Source of the DNA: Pseudomonadota bacterium
GTDB taxonomy: Bacteria; Desulfobacterota; Desulfobacteria; Desulfobacterales; Desulfosarcinaceae
DNA: 23,929 nucleotides
Assembly (NCBI GenBank): GCA_023435265.1
Contig: JAEYRZ010000030.1
Location: 1-23,929, forward strand
Direction: 5' to 3'
Part shown: piece by piece, positions 1 to 9,147 of the stretch
Position numbering within the stretch: the stretch's first letter is position 1
How the letters are laid out: each line of letters begins with the position of its first letter
Notes under the pieces: model-generated
The model's database searches: none
The model's input: the letters and a program-made list of their open reading frames with translations, nothing else
Told to the model about the DNA's origin: nothing
Position numbers and translations under genes: made by a program

Positions 1-7
1 GTGTATA

Positions 8-178
8 TCAGGCCAGTTCGCTAGGGGCGCTGATTTCGCATGACTGTTCGGGACAGAATAGGTTCAGCCAGCGAAGCTTCCTTCCTTCCGCCGGAGCCGT
101 ACCGGGCCGTTCGATCTTTTCCTCAAGTATTTCATAGCGGCCCGAATCATCCATCACGATTCTATCGCTTTTTCGCAT
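8..178 (-). CDS. Small hypothetical protein, 56 aa
   Basis: I do not recognise this gene. The open frame extends further upstream to 358, but I chose the ATG at 178 because it lies seven bases behind a clear GGAGAGG ribosome binding site on the minus strand. The product is short, charged and soluble-looking, with no signal peptide or membrane segment. It begins MRKSDRIVMDDSGRY and has a C-terminal part with two cysteines in the pattern FCPEQSC. It is divergent from the GMP reductase-like gene, and the 166-bp gap presumably carries both promoters. The good ribosome binding site is the main evidence that it is real; no function is proposed. Confidence 0.55.
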   Translation of the reverse strand: MRKSDRIVMDDSGRYEILEEKIERPGTAPAEGRKLRWLNLFCPEQSCEISAPSELA

Positions 179-344
179 TTTGCACCTCTCCGTTATCTGT
201 TCGCTCTGAAAATGTGCGTCGCCGGGCCGGATGTCAAAGGCCCACCCGCCGGTGCCGCTAAATACAGACCGCACCCACTTTCGGCGACGCATGGAACGTC
301 CTATCGATAATTGTCGATGTATGTACCAAACATGGAGGGGTGGC

Positions 345-1367
345 GTGGAAGAAAGCATTACCTATGACGACGTCGTATTGATTCCGTCGTACAACCATTA
401 TGAATCCAGAAAGCTGGTCGACATCTCCATGGCCGACAAGACAGGACGGATCACCTTGGCTCTGCCGGTGATGAGCGCCAATATGGACACGATCACCGAA
501 GCGACCATGGCCAATTTTATCTCCGGCAAGGGCGGCATCGGGGTTCTGCACCGCTTCATGCCCATTGAGGAAAATGTCCGGATTTACAAAATGTGCCGGC
601 GGCCGGTGATTGTTTCCATCGGATGCACCGAAGCGGAACTGGGCCGGGCGGCCGCCCTGCGCGACAGCGGCGCCGATATGTTCTGCATGGATGTGGCGCA
701 TGCCCACGGGCGTTACGTGGGCCGTGCCTTCAAGCAGATCCGCGAACTGCTCGGCAGGCAGACATTCGTCATGGCCGGCAACGTGGCGACCTACGCCGGT
801 GCCGACTATCTGGCCTCGTGCGGCGCGGATATGATCAAGGTAGGCGTCGGCGGCGGCTCGGTCTGCACGACGCGCGAAAAAACCGGTTTCGGTGTCCCCA
901 ATCTGACCGCCATTCGCGAGTGCGCCAGGGTGGATCGCTCGATTGTGGCCGACGGCGGCATCCGCACTCCGGGCGACATCGTCAAAGCCCTGGCCTTCGG
1001 TGCGGATTTCGTGATGATCGGCGCCATGCTTGCCGGAACCCGCCCCACGCCGGGGCCGCCGATCCGGCGCACCGATGCCGACGGGCGCGAAAAGCAGGTT
1101 AAAATCTACCGGGGCATGGCCAGCCAGGAGGCGGTGATCGAACAGCACGGCGTCATGGCCGGCTGGAAGACCGCAGAAGGGGTCTCGGTGGAGATTCCCT
1201 TGCGCGACACGGAAGACGATGTCGTCGCCGACATCATCGGCGGATTGCGTTCAGGCCTTACCTACGGCGGTGCCGCCACCATCCGCGAGTTGCAGCGCAA
1301 GCTCGATTACCGAAGGGTTTCGTGGGCCGGGCGCATCGAGGCAGGCGCTCACATCCACCGGAGTTGA
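345..1367 (+). CDS. guaC: GMP reductase (IMPDH/GMPR family, no CBS domains)
   Basis: Cytoplasmic purine salvage enzyme, predicted to reduce GMP to IMP and ammonia with NADPH. The 340-aa product is one TIM barrel with no CBS-domain insert, which matches GMP reductase length (about 345 aa) and is far shorter than typical IMP dehydrogenase. Visible motifs are PVMSANMDT near the N-terminus, the catalytic-cysteine loop GGGSVCTTREKTGFG with Cys174, the phosphate-site segment VADGGIRTPGDI, and YRGMASQ. The C-terminal GGLRSGLTYGGA is also GMPR-like, and the long IMPDH flap is absent. The frame is open from 231, but the GTG at 345 sits four bases after GGAGGGG and gives the family's normal N-terminus. 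The gene is convergent with glgE, leaving only five bases between stops. A divergent IMPDH-like oxidoreductase is the alternative; the family is certain, the direction of the reaction less so. Confidence 0.75.
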   Translation: MEESITYDDVVLIPSYNHYESRKLVDISMADKTGRITLALPVMSANMDTITEATMANFISGKGGIGVLHRFMPIEENVRIYKMCRRPVIVSIGCTEAELGRAAALRDSGADMFCMDVAHAHGRYVGRAFKQIRELLGRQTFVMAGNVATYAGADYLASCGADMIKVGVGGGSVCTTREKTGFGVPNLTAIRECARVDRSIVADGGIRTPGDIVKALAFGADFVMIGAMLAGTRPTPGPPIRRTDADGREKQVKIYRGMASQEAVIEQHGVMAGWKTAEGVSVEIPLRDTEDDVVADIIGGLRSGLTYGGAATIRELQRKLDYRRVSWAGRIEAGAHIHRS

Positions 1368-1372
1368 GCGCA

Positions 1373-3361
1373 CTACATGAAGTAATCGAAATCCTTCTCC
1401 GTCCGCACCCAGCGGCGCAGGCGGAAAATATGCGCCGGAACCGCTTGGGGATCGAGTTCCACGAAATTGGTCGTGCCGCGCCAGATGAAGCGGGCCCCGC
1501 TGAGCAGGTCGTGCATCTGGTAAGACTGCTGCGGTTCCAGACCCAGTTCTTCGATTGGCAGTTCCAGCCAGCCTGAACGGGTGTGATACGGGTTTAGATT
1601 CACGATCGCGAGCACGATATTATCCAGGTCGTCGGTTCGCTTGCTGAAGCAAAGCAGGTCGTCATTGTCCACCGAATGGAACGTCAGCGAGCGGTTTTCC
1701 CGAAAGGCCGGGTTCTCACGACGGATCCGGTTGACCCGCGAGATGAATGCCCTGAGGCTGTCGGCATGGTCCCAGGCCCAGTTTCCGATCTGATACTTTT
1801 CCGAATTCAGATACTCTTCGCTTCCGGCCTGCCGGGGCCTGCTTTCCAGAAGTTCGAAAGCCGGTCCGTAGATTCCGAAGTTGGCTCCCAAGGTGGCGGC
1901 CAGAACCAGACGCGTCATGAAAGCGGGCCTCCCGCCGTTTTGCAGATATTCGGACAGGATGTCCGGGGTGTTGGGCCACAGGTTGGGCCGGAAGAAGTCG
2001 ACCAGGGGCGTCTTGTAGAGTTGGGTGAAATACTGGATCAGTTCCCATTTGGCATTGCGCCAGGTGAAATAAGTGTACGACTGCGTAAATCCCAACTTGG
2101 CCAATCTATACATCACCTTGGGCCGGGTGAATGCCTCGGAGAGGAAGATGGTTTCGGGGTGATCCTGCTTCAACTCGCCGATGAGCCATTCCCAGAAGGA
2201 AAAAGGTTTGGTGTGCGGGTTGTCGACGCGGAAGATCCGGACTCCCTGTTCGATCCAGAAGGTAAAGATGCTCTTCAATTCTTGCCAAAGCGCTTGCCAG
2301 TGATCGGTTTCGAAATTGAACGGGTAGATATCCTCGTACTTCTTGGGAGGGTTCTCCGCATGTTGAATGCTGCCGTCCGGCCTGCGCCGGAACCATTCGG
2401 GATGTTCGGCGGCGTAGGGGTGGTCCGGGGCGCACTGCAGCGCGATATCGAGGGCGATCTGGATGTTCATTTCGGCGGCTTTGTTCACCAGGCGCCGGAA
2501 GTCCTGCAGGGTGCCGAGGCGGGGATGCACCGATTTATGACCTCCCTCGGGGCTGCCGATCGCCCACGGGCTGCCCGGGTCGCCGGGCTCGGACAGAGGG
2601 GAATTGTTGCGGCCTTTACGGTTCATCCGCCCGATCGGATGAATGGGGGGCAGGTACAGGATGTCGAACCCCATTTCGGCGATGTACTCCAATCGCTTTT
2701 CGCAGTCGCGCAACGTGCCGTGAACGCCGTCTCCGCGGCTTGCGCGTGGAAAAAACTCGTACCATGCGCCAAAGCCCGCGAGCGGCGGATCGACCACCAC
2801 ACTCAGTTCTTTTTCATAGCCGGTGGCGAAGCTCAGATCCGGGAAGCGGTTCATCAAAGCCGTCAGAACAGGGTCCGCCGCAAGTGCGATGCGGACTTCC
2901 TTGCTCAATTGGGACTGCATGTCCGCGGCACACTGCCGGAGGCGTATCGCCTCGGCCCCGCCGGCTCGCGCCGCCGCAGCCTCGACCAATGCGGCGCCTG
3001 CAGCCAAATCTCCACCAACTTCCTGCCCCGCTTGTACTTTCTGGTGCAGGTCGCGCTGGAAGGTTCTGAAATGGTCGACCCAGGCCGTCAGCGTATAGCC
3101 GTAGCGGCCGATCCGCTCAACCCTGAATTCACCCTGCCAGCGGTCGTTGACGACCAGCTGCAGCGGGGTCTCCCGCCATTGCGTTTCGCCTTGGAAACGA
3201 AATCGCAAACGCGCGGAAAGAAGGTCATGACTGTCGGCGAAGATATCCGCCGTTACCTTGACGACCTCGCCGACGCAGCGCTTGATGGGAAAACGCCCCC
3301 CGTCGATCTCTGGATCCACCGCTTCGATGACTACCCGGACCCGTCCATCGGGTTGCTGCAT
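1373..3361 (-). CDS. glgE: Alpha-1,4-glucan:maltose-1-phosphate maltosyltransferase
   Basis: GH13_3-family enzyme that transfers maltosyl units from alpha-maltose-1-phosphate to the non-reducing end of alpha-1,4-glucan; this is the polymerising step of the GlgE pathway. The 662-aa product has an N-terminal beta-rich domain (about 1-110), a helical segment (about 115-180), then the catalytic barrel from about residue 195 (GAWYEFFPRA). Diagnostic motifs are YLPPIHPIGR, FRVDNPHTKP with nucleophile Asp380, and FLSEAFTRP with acid/base Glu409. A C-terminal beta domain follows from about 560. The length matches characterised actinobacterial GlgE. The ATG at 3361 follows GGAGGAGGAG at six bases. The gene diverges from malQ and treS-mak, whose products supply maltodextrin and maltose-1-phosphate. 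Confidence 0.95.
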   Translation of the reverse strand: MQQPDGRVRVVIEAVDPEIDGGRFPIKRCVGEVVKVTADIFADSHDLLSARLRFRFQGETQWRETPLQLVVNDRWQGEFRVERIGRYGYTLTAWVDHFRTFQRDLHQKVQAGQEVGGDLAAGAALVEAAAARAGGAEAIRLRQCAADMQSQLSKEVRIALAADPVLTALMNRFPDLSFATGYEKELSVVVDPPLAGFGAWYEFFPRASRGDGVHGTLRDCEKRLEYIAEMGFDILYLPPIHPIGRMNRKGRNNSPLSEPGDPGSPWAIGSPEGGHKSVHPRLGTLQDFRRLVNKAAEMNIQIALDIALQCAPDHPYAAEHPEWFRRRPDGSIQHAENPPKKYEDIYPFNFETDHWQALWQELKSIFTFWIEQGVRIFRVDNPHTKPFSFWEWLIGELKQDHPETIFLSEAFTRPKVMYRLAKLGFTQSYTYFTWRNAKWELIQYFTQLYKTPLVDFFRPNLWPNTPDILSEYLQNGGRPAFMTRLVLAATLGANFGIYGPAFELLESRPRQAGSEEYLNSEKYQIGNWAWDHADSLRAFISRVNRIRRENPAFRENRSLTFHSVDNDDLLCFSKRTDDLDNIVLAIVNLNPYHTRSGWLELPIEELGLEPQQSYQMHDLLSGARFIWRGTTNFVELDPQAVPAHIFRLRRWVRTEKDFDYFM

Positions 3362-3523
3362 GGATATCTCCTCCTCCTATAGTGCATCATCATAACCCTG
3401 TTCGCCGCAGGCTGACATACAAGCACGCCTGTATCTTGCCGGGCGTCTTGCCGGCTTTGCACCAACATTCCGAAGTACGGCCCGCGCGGGACGATGGCCA
3501 GGAAAATACAGATCGGGCCTGAT

Positions 3524-3552
3524 TTGCCCTCCGCAATCCACGTGCATAGAAT
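3524..3552 (+). promoter_or_regulatory. Probable sigma70-type promoter for malQ-treS/mak
   Basis: TTGCCC (3524-3529) and TAGAAT (3547-3552) are separated by 17 bases, matching the consensus at four and five of six positions. They lie about 90 bp before the malQ start in the glgE-malQ divergent region. No equally good promoter was seen for glgE on the other strand. The rest of the 3362-3641 spacer shows no other gene. Confidence 0.5.
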
Positions 3553-3641
3553 ACTGTACAGTGCCATCGGATAACACTGGAACTTTCCAGACAACCGCTT
3601 ATTCATTAAGTTTCAATGTGAAGCAGACTCAGGAGGACAGC

Positions 3642-5210
3642 ATGGCCTATGCAAGACGGAGCGGGATCCTGTTGCACCCGACCGCCCTGCCGGGACCTTT
3701 CGGCATCGGCGATCTCGGTCCTCCGGCCCATCAGTTCGTCGACTTTCTGCACGCAACGGATCAGCAGCTCTGGCAGGTGCTGCCTTTGAATCACATCGGA
3801 TTCGGCAATTCGCCCTACATGTGCATTTCGGCCTACGCGGGTAATCCCGCCCTGGTGAGCCTGGAACTGCTTGTAAGAGAGGGACTTCTCGAAACCGCCC
3901 AGATCGCCCGGCCGCCAGCCTTTCCGGCTCAATTCGTCGATTTCGGCTGGGCCGCGGCCTATAAAATGCCTTTGTTGATAAAAGCCTTCAGCAATTTCAA
4001 AAACCGCCATGCAGACAAACTGCCGGATGAATTCTACGCCTTCATCGAAAGCAATGCCTTCTGGCTTGAAGACTACGCGCTGTTTGCAGCGTTGAAGGAT
4101 TATCATCAAGGCTTGCCGTGGACAAAGTGGGAGCATGAGGCGCGTGATCGCCATCCGGAGGCCCTGGCCGGCTGGCGGACGCGCCTGATGGATGAAGTCC
4201 GTTTCTGGATGTTCGTCCAGTTCATATTTTTCAAGCAGTGGAGAAACCTGCGGGAGTATTGTCACGCCGCCGGCATCCGCATCATCGGCGATATCCCTTT
4301 GTATGTGGCGCATGACAGCGCCGAGGTCTGGTCCAGGCGCAGACTGTTTCAACTGGACCAAACGGGAGCGCCCGTCGTCGTCGCCGGCGTGCCGCCGGAC
4401 TACTTCAGCAGCACCGGCCAGCGGTGGGGCAACCCCATCTATCGCTGGGATCGAATCGAGGAAGATGGCTTCGCCTGGTGGATCGACCGTTTCCGCATCA
4501 ATTTGATGCTGGTGGATGCTTTGCGGTTGGACCACTTCCGCGGTTTCGAAGCCTACTGGGAGATTCCGGCCTCCGAGCCAACGGCTGTCAACGGCCGCTG
4601 GGTGAAGGGGCCTGGCGCGAAGCTCTTCAAGGCGGTCGAGGCCCAACTGGGGGAAATCGAAATCATCGCCGAAGATTTGGGGGTGATCACCCCCGAAGTG
4701 GATATCCTGCGCGAGCGCCTGGGCTACCCGGGCATGCGCATTCTGCAGATGGCCTTCGGCAACGACCCAAAGGCCGCAGATTACCGACCGCACCATTATG
4801 TTCGGAATTGTGTGTGCTACACGGCCACCCACGATCACAATACGACCCTGGGCTGGTTCACCGCTGCCCCCGGCACTCAGACTACCCAGTCCCATGAAGA
4901 AATTCGCTGCGAACGCGAAGCGGTATTGGATTATGTAAACACCAACGGCAGTGAGATCCACTGGGATTTCATCCGCCTGGCCATGGGTTCGGTGGCCGAA
5001 ACCGCCATTTTTCCCCTTCAGGATGTGCTCGGGTTGTCGAGCGCCGCGCGAATGAACCTGCCCGGAACGTCGCAGGGCAATTGGCAGTGGCGCTTCGAGG
5101 CGGAAACGCTCACGCCCGCCATTCGCAATCGGCTCAAAACCCTCACCCGCATCTACGAAAGAACCGCGCGGCCGGAGGCGCAATGCGTGCTGCAATCGAA
5201 AGAACATTGA
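3642..5210 (+). CDS. malQ: 4-alpha-glucanotransferase (amylomaltase)
   Basis: GH77 cytoplasmic enzyme that disproportionates malto-oligosaccharides, transferring glucan segments and releasing glucose. The 522-aa product has the family N-terminus GILLHPTALPGPFGIGDLG and the site QVLPLNHIGFGNSPY near residue 50. IGDIPLYVAHDSAEVW follows near 215-230, then RLDHFRGFEAYWEIP with nucleophile Asp297. IIAEDLG carries acid/base Glu344, and THDHNTTLGWF carries the transition-state Asp398. The usual motif reads HDND; here it is HDHN, with the catalytic Asp kept. The frame is open from 3561, but the ATG at 3642 follows AGGAGG at five bases and starts exactly where family members start. It is probably the first gene of an operon with treS-mak (24-bp gap). 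The glucose it releases fits the ROK glucokinase downstream. Confidence 0.95.
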   Translation: MAYARRSGILLHPTALPGPFGIGDLGPPAHQFVDFLHATDQQLWQVLPLNHIGFGNSPYMCISAYAGNPALVSLELLVREGLLETAQIARPPAFPAQFVDFGWAAAYKMPLLIKAFSNFKNRHADKLPDEFYAFIESNAFWLEDYALFAALKDYHQGLPWTKWEHEARDRHPEALAGWRTRLMDEVRFWMFVQFIFFKQWRNLREYCHAAGIRIIGDIPLYVAHDSAEVWSRRRLFQLDQTGAPVVVAGVPPDYFSSTGQRWGNPIYRWDRIEEDGFAWWIDRFRINLMLVDALRLDHFRGFEAYWEIPASEPTAVNGRWVKGPGAKLFKAVEAQLGEIEIIAEDLGVITPEVDILRERLGYPGMRILQMAFGNDPKAADYRPHHYVRNCVCYTATHDHNTTLGWFTAAPGTQTTQSHEEIRCEREAVLDYVNTNGSEIHWDFIRLAMGSVAETAIFPLQDVLGLSSAARMNLPGTSQGNWQWRFEAETLTPAIRNRLKTLTRIYERTARPEAQCVLQSKEH

Positions 5211-5234
5211 AATAACACTGAAAGAGGAGACCCG

Positions 5235-8200
5235 GTGAAGCATTCGGAGTCCGCGGCAATGCATGACAATCCGCTCTGGTACAAAGACGCCATCATATAC
5301 CAGGTCCATGTGCGCGCCTTCCAGGACAGCGACGCCGACGGGTCAGGCGACTTTCAGGGACTCACCTCCAGGCTCGACTACCTCGAGGACCTCGGCGTCA
5401 ACACCATCTGGCTGCTGCCGTTTTATCCGTCGCCGCTCAAGGACGACGGGTACGACATCGCCGACTACACCGCCATTCATCCTTCTTACGGAACGCTCCC
5501 CGATTTCACCCGCTTCATGAAAGAAGCCCACCGCCGTGGATTGCGCGTGATCACCGAACTGGTGATCAACCACACATCCGATCAGCATCCCTGGTTCCAA
5601 ATGGCCCGCAGAGCACCTGAGGGCAGCCGTGAACGCGATTTTTACGTCTGGTCCGCCAGCATGGACAAATATGCCGGCACGCGGATCATCTTCAAGGATT
5701 TCGAAACGTCCAACTGGTCGGCCGACCCGGTGGCCGGAGCATACTACTGGCACCGCTTTTATTCCCACCAGCCGGATTTGAATTTCGACAACCCGCGCGT
5801 GCGCAAGGCGATCGTGCAGTTGATGGAGCTGTGGTTCAAGCGCGGGGTGGACGGCATGCGGCTGGATGCGGTTCCCTACCTCTACGAACGCGAGGGCACC
5901 AGCTGCGAGAACCTGCCCGAGACGCATGCGTTTCTCAGACAGCTGCGCCGCCACATGGACGCCCGTTTTCCCAACCGGATGCTTCTGGCCGAGGCCAACC
6001 AGTGGCCCGAGGATGCCGCCGCCTACTTCGGCCAGGGCGACGAGTGCCATATGGCCTTCCATTTCCCGATCATGCCGCGTCTCTTCATGGCCATCCGCAT
6101 GGAGAACCGTTTTCCGATCGTCGACATCCTCAGCGAAACGCCGGCCATTCCGGACAACGCCCAGTGGGCCATGTTCCTGCGGAACCATGACGAACTGACC
6201 CTGGAGATGGTGACCGATCGCGAGCGCGACTATATGTATCAGGTCTACGCGCGGGACCGCGAAATGCGCATCAATCTCGGCATCCGCCGCCGTCTTGCCC
6301 CGCTGCTGGGCAACGAGCGGCGGGCCATCGAGCTGATGAATTCACTTCTGCTTTCCCTCAACGGGACGCCGGTCATCTACTACGGAGACGAAATCGGCAT
6401 GGGCGACAATGTCTTCCTCGGCGACCGCAACGGCGTGCGCACCCCGATGCAATGGAGCGCGGACCGCAACGCGGGATTCTCGCGCGCAAATCCGCAGCGG
6501 CTGTACCTTCCCGTTATCATCGACCCGGAGTACCACTACGAAGCCGTCAACGTGGAGAATCAGCAGAACAATCCGAGGTCGCTGCTGTGGTGGATGAAGC
6601 GCATGATCCATCTGCGGCGGCAGTACAAATCGTTCGGTCGCGGCAGCCTCGACTTCGTTGCGACCTCCAACTCGAAAATTCTGGCCTTCATCCGTCGTTA
6701 TGAGGAGGAGACTGTGCTGGTGGTCGCCAATCTTTCGCGATACTCCCAGAGCGTGCAGCTCGAATTGAATGCGCATGCCGGAATGGTGCCCATGGAGATC
6801 GGCGGCGGGACGGATTTTCCACTGATCGAGGATCAACCGTATCGCATGACGATGGATCCCTACGCTTATTATTGGTTCGCTTTGCAGCCACAACAGTCCG
6901 AAAGGCTGCCGGCGGTCAGCACGGACCGCGAACTCCCGGTGATCGAACTGGATAAAAGTTGGGAGAATATCTTCAAAGGCAAGGCGGGCTTCCTGGAGCA
7001 GATTCTGACCGATTATCTCCGGCAGCGGCGCTGGTTCGGCGGCAAGGCCCGTAAAATGGAGACGCTGAAGATTTCGGATACCGTCCGCCTGAAGATCGGA
7101 CCGCGGGCGACGGCCGTTCTATTGATCCTGCGGGTCGAATACACGGACGGCTCACGCGAAAGTTATCTTCTACCCGTGACCTGCGCGCGCGGCGAGCGCG
7201 CCGGTCAGATTCGCGAAGAAACCCCGGGGGCCATCGTGGCAATGCTGGAAAGCGAGGGGCGCGAAGCCGGCCTGCTGATCGACGCCATGTGGGATGCCCG
7301 TTTCGCCGCCGTGCTGGTCGGCCTGGTGCGCAAGGGCCGTGTGCCGCGGGATGCCGGCGGGGTGCTGAACGTGGCGCCGACGCAAAGGGCGCGGGCGATC
7401 ATTCCTTCGCCCGACCAACTCTCTGAACCGCGGGTCCTGCAGACAGAGCAGAGCAACACGTCGGTTTTTTTCGGCAACCAAATCGTCATGAAACTCTTCC
7501 GCAGAATCGAGCCGGGCGTCAACCCCGATTTCGAAGTCGGACGGGCCCTGACCGAGCAGGGCCGATTCGAACAGACGCCGCCGGTCGCCGGCTCGGTGAC
7601 CTACAAGCCCCAGCACCAGGATGTCGCGACCGTCGCCATCGTGCATGCCTTCATCGAAAACCAGGGCGACGCCTGGGAGTACACGCTCGAGTATTTGGGC
7701 CGTTTTTTCGAGGACGCGCTGGCCAAGGAGACCGAAATCGAAACTCCGCCACGGGTGGACGGACTGCAGCCCCTGGACGGCGTTTCCGAATCGCCGCCTG
7801 AATTGGCCCGTGAACTGTTCGGTGTTTTTCAGCAGCATGCCGAACTGCTCGGACGGCGCAGCGGCGAATTTCACCGGGTTCTGGCGTCGCTGGACTCCCA
7901 GGCGGATTTCAAACCCGAACCGTTCACCATGTTCTACCGTCAGGCTCTGTACCAGTCGATGCGCGGGTTGTGCACCGAGGTGCTTCGGATGCTGCGGGAA
8001 AGGCGTTCGACTATACCCGAACCGCATCAGGAAGCCGTGCGGCAGGTTCTGGCCCTCGAAAAATCCGTTATCGATCGCTTCCGCCCTTTGCGCGAACACC
8101 ATTTCACTTCCTTGCGCATCCGTACGCACGGCGATTTTCATCTGGGGCAGGTGCTGTTCACCGGTAAGGATTTCATGATCATGGATTTCGAAGGCGAACC

Positions 8201-8579
8201 GGCGCGTTCGCTGGGCGAAAGACGCGGCAAAGCTTCGGCCCTGCGCGATGTGGCCGGAATGCTGCGCTCTCTGCACTATGCCTCGTTCGCCGCGCTATTC
8301 AACCTGCGCGAAAGAGGGGCGCCGGTCAAAATCGAGAATGCCGAACCATGGCGCGCCTTATGGTATGCCTGGAGCGGCGCCGCCTTTCTGCGCGGCTACA
8401 TGTCGGTCACGGCCGAATGCGCCTTTATGCCCCGCGAAACAGAAGAACTGGTGATTCTGCTGGAAGCCTACACCCTGGAAAAAGCGATCTACGAGTTGGG
8501 CTACGAACTGAACAACAGGCCCGACTGGATCGGCATTCCGCTTCAGGGAATCTTAGAGATCATGGGATGCGAATCATGA
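5235..8579 (+). CDS. treS: Fused trehalose synthase-maltokinase
   Basis: Bifunctional 1114-aa protein. Residues about 10-555 are a GH13_16 trehalose synthase interconverting trehalose and maltose. It starts PLWYKDAIIYQVHVRAF; the catalytic residues are Asp211 (GMRLDAVPYL), Glu253 (LLAEANQWP) and Asp319 (FLRNHDEL). Residues about 570-1114 are a maltokinase (Mak/Pep2) with the typical entry LRQRRWFGGKAR, the aminoglycoside-phosphotransferase-like catalytic loop THGDFHLGQ (Asp967) and the metal-binding IMDFEGE (Asp984). Together the halves turn trehalose into maltose-1-phosphate, the GlgE substrate. The GTG at 5235 is preceded by GAGGAG at five bases; an in-frame ATG at 5259 is a less likely start. 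TreS-Mak fusions are known in several bacterial lineages. Both active sites look intact. Confidence 0.95.
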   Translation: MKHSESAAMHDNPLWYKDAIIYQVHVRAFQDSDADGSGDFQGLTSRLDYLEDLGVNTIWLLPFYPSPLKDDGYDIADYTAIHPSYGTLPDFTRFMKEAHRRGLRVITELVINHTSDQHPWFQMARRAPEGSRERDFYVWSASMDKYAGTRIIFKDFETSNWSADPVAGAYYWHRFYSHQPDLNFDNPRVRKAIVQLMELWFKRGVDGMRLDAVPYLYEREGTSCENLPETHAFLRQLRRHMDARFPNRMLLAEANQWPEDAAAYFGQGDECHMAFHFPIMPRLFMAIRMENRFPIVDILSETPAIPDNAQWAMFLRNHDELTLEMVTDRERDYMYQVYARDREMRINLGIRRRLAPLLGNERRAIELMNSLLLSLNGTPVIYYGDEIGMGDNVFLGDRNGVRTPMQWSADRNAGFSRANPQRLYLPVIIDPEYHYEAVNVENQQNNPRSLLWWMKRMIHLRRQYKSFGRGSLDFVATSNSKILAFIRRYEEETVLVVANLSRYSQSVQLELNAHAGMVPMEIGGGTDFPLIEDQPYRMTMDPYAYYWFALQPQQSERLPAVSTDRELPVIELDKSWENIFKGKAGFLEQILTDYLRQRRWFGGKARKMETLKISDTVRLKIGPRATAVLLILRVEYTDGSRESYLLPVTCARGERAGQIREETPGAIVAMLESEGREAGLLIDAMWDARFAAVLVGLVRKGRVPRDAGGVLNVAPTQRARAIIPSPDQLSEPRVLQTEQSNTSVFFGNQIVMKLFRRIEPGVNPDFEVGRALTEQGRFEQTPPVAGSVTYKPQHQDVATVAIVHAFIENQGDAWEYTLEYLGRFFEDALAKETEIETPPRVDGLQPLDGVSESPPELARELFGVFQQHAELLGRRSGEFHRVLASLDSQADFKPEPFTMFYRQALYQSMRGLCTEVLRMLRERRSTIPEPHQEAVRQVLALEKSVIDRFRPLREHHFTSLRIRTHGDFHLGQVLFTGKDFMIMDFEGEPARSLGERRGKASALRDVAGMLRSLHYASFAALFNLRERGAPVKIENAEPWRALWYAWSGAAFLRGYMSVTAECAFMPRETEELVILLEAYTLEKAIYELGYELNNRPDWIGIPLQGILEIMGCES

Positions 8580-8607
8580 ATTTTACCCGGGCTGACGGGA
8601 GGCTTCC

Positions 8608-8739
8608 ATGAGCGTTGATATCCGAAAGCGGATTGGACTTTACCGCCTTGAAATCGGCGCCATAGAAACAAGCGATTTTCAGCGAAGAAGGTTTTTCGGC
8701 GTCATTATAAAAAAGAGCTTGCAAAATTGGAATCATTAA
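8608..8739 (+). CDS. Possible 43-aa mini-ORF or gene remnant after treS-mak
   Basis: An ATG at 8608, five bases after GGGAGG and 28 bp after the treS-mak stop, opens 43 codons. The product starts MSVDIRKRIGLYRLEIGA and ends IKKSLQNWNH. The spacing and ribosome binding site look like a normal next gene in the operon, yet the frame stops early and resembles no family I know. Base composition turns AT-rich in its second half. It may be a small unrecognised protein, or the intact start of a gene whose remainder was lost when the RHS module arrived. Confidence 0.35.
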   Translation: MSVDIRKRIGLYRLEIGAIETSDFQRRRFFGVIIKKSLQNWNH

Positions 8740-9147
8740 AATAAGCAAACACAAAATCCTTTCTGCATTTTTTTGTCACCCATAAGCATTTTCAGCGCTG
8801 TCCAGCTGGGGCTCGGCCAGTGTGGGGGTATGTAGCAGACTCCCCGATAAGCTGCTTACTGAGTGATCGCATAAAAGCATATCGTTGCACGCGTATTCGT
8901 CCAGGACGGTCCCTCGTCACTGCTCGAGAACTATATCTCTGGTTGAGCTTTGGTGCGCCATCGGCAGCGGGAAGCACAAACGAGAGATACAAATGATGGT
9001 CGATGTTTTCAGGCCTGTGCCTCCCGGACCTCGCTTTTCGCCGTTCTGACGGGCATTCGCCCCTGATGCAGATAGATTGCGGTATTCGCAGGAAGCGGAA
9101 AGTACTTTCGATTCCCATCGCGTGACCTTTTCGGAAGGACGATCTTG
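8740..9147. other. Non-coding spacer upstream of the RHS gene
   Basis: No convincing gene, RNA gene or terminator was found in these 408 bases. Several poly-T and poly-A stretches lie at the left end. GGGGG (8824-8828) can pair with CCCC (8842-8845), and AGCAG (8834-8838) can pair with CTGCT (8852-8856); the two pairings interleave and could be alternative structures. I could not identify a clear sigma70 promoter for the RHS gene. The short frames on both strands lack ribosome binding sites. Confidence 0.4.

Noticed and set aside
311..326. Imperfect palindrome around ATCGATAATTGTCGAT upstream of the guaC-like gene
   Set aside because: It is short, mismatched near its centre and unsupported by a second copy, so not reported as an operator.
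1676..3382. 568-codon open frame antisense to glgE
   Set aside because: glgE has intact catalytic motifs and a strong ribosome binding site, while the antisense frame has neither; it is a codon-bias shadow.
3606..5309. 567-codon open frame antisense to malQ
   Set aside because: It covers malQ almost exactly and lacks recognisable domains; it is a shadow.
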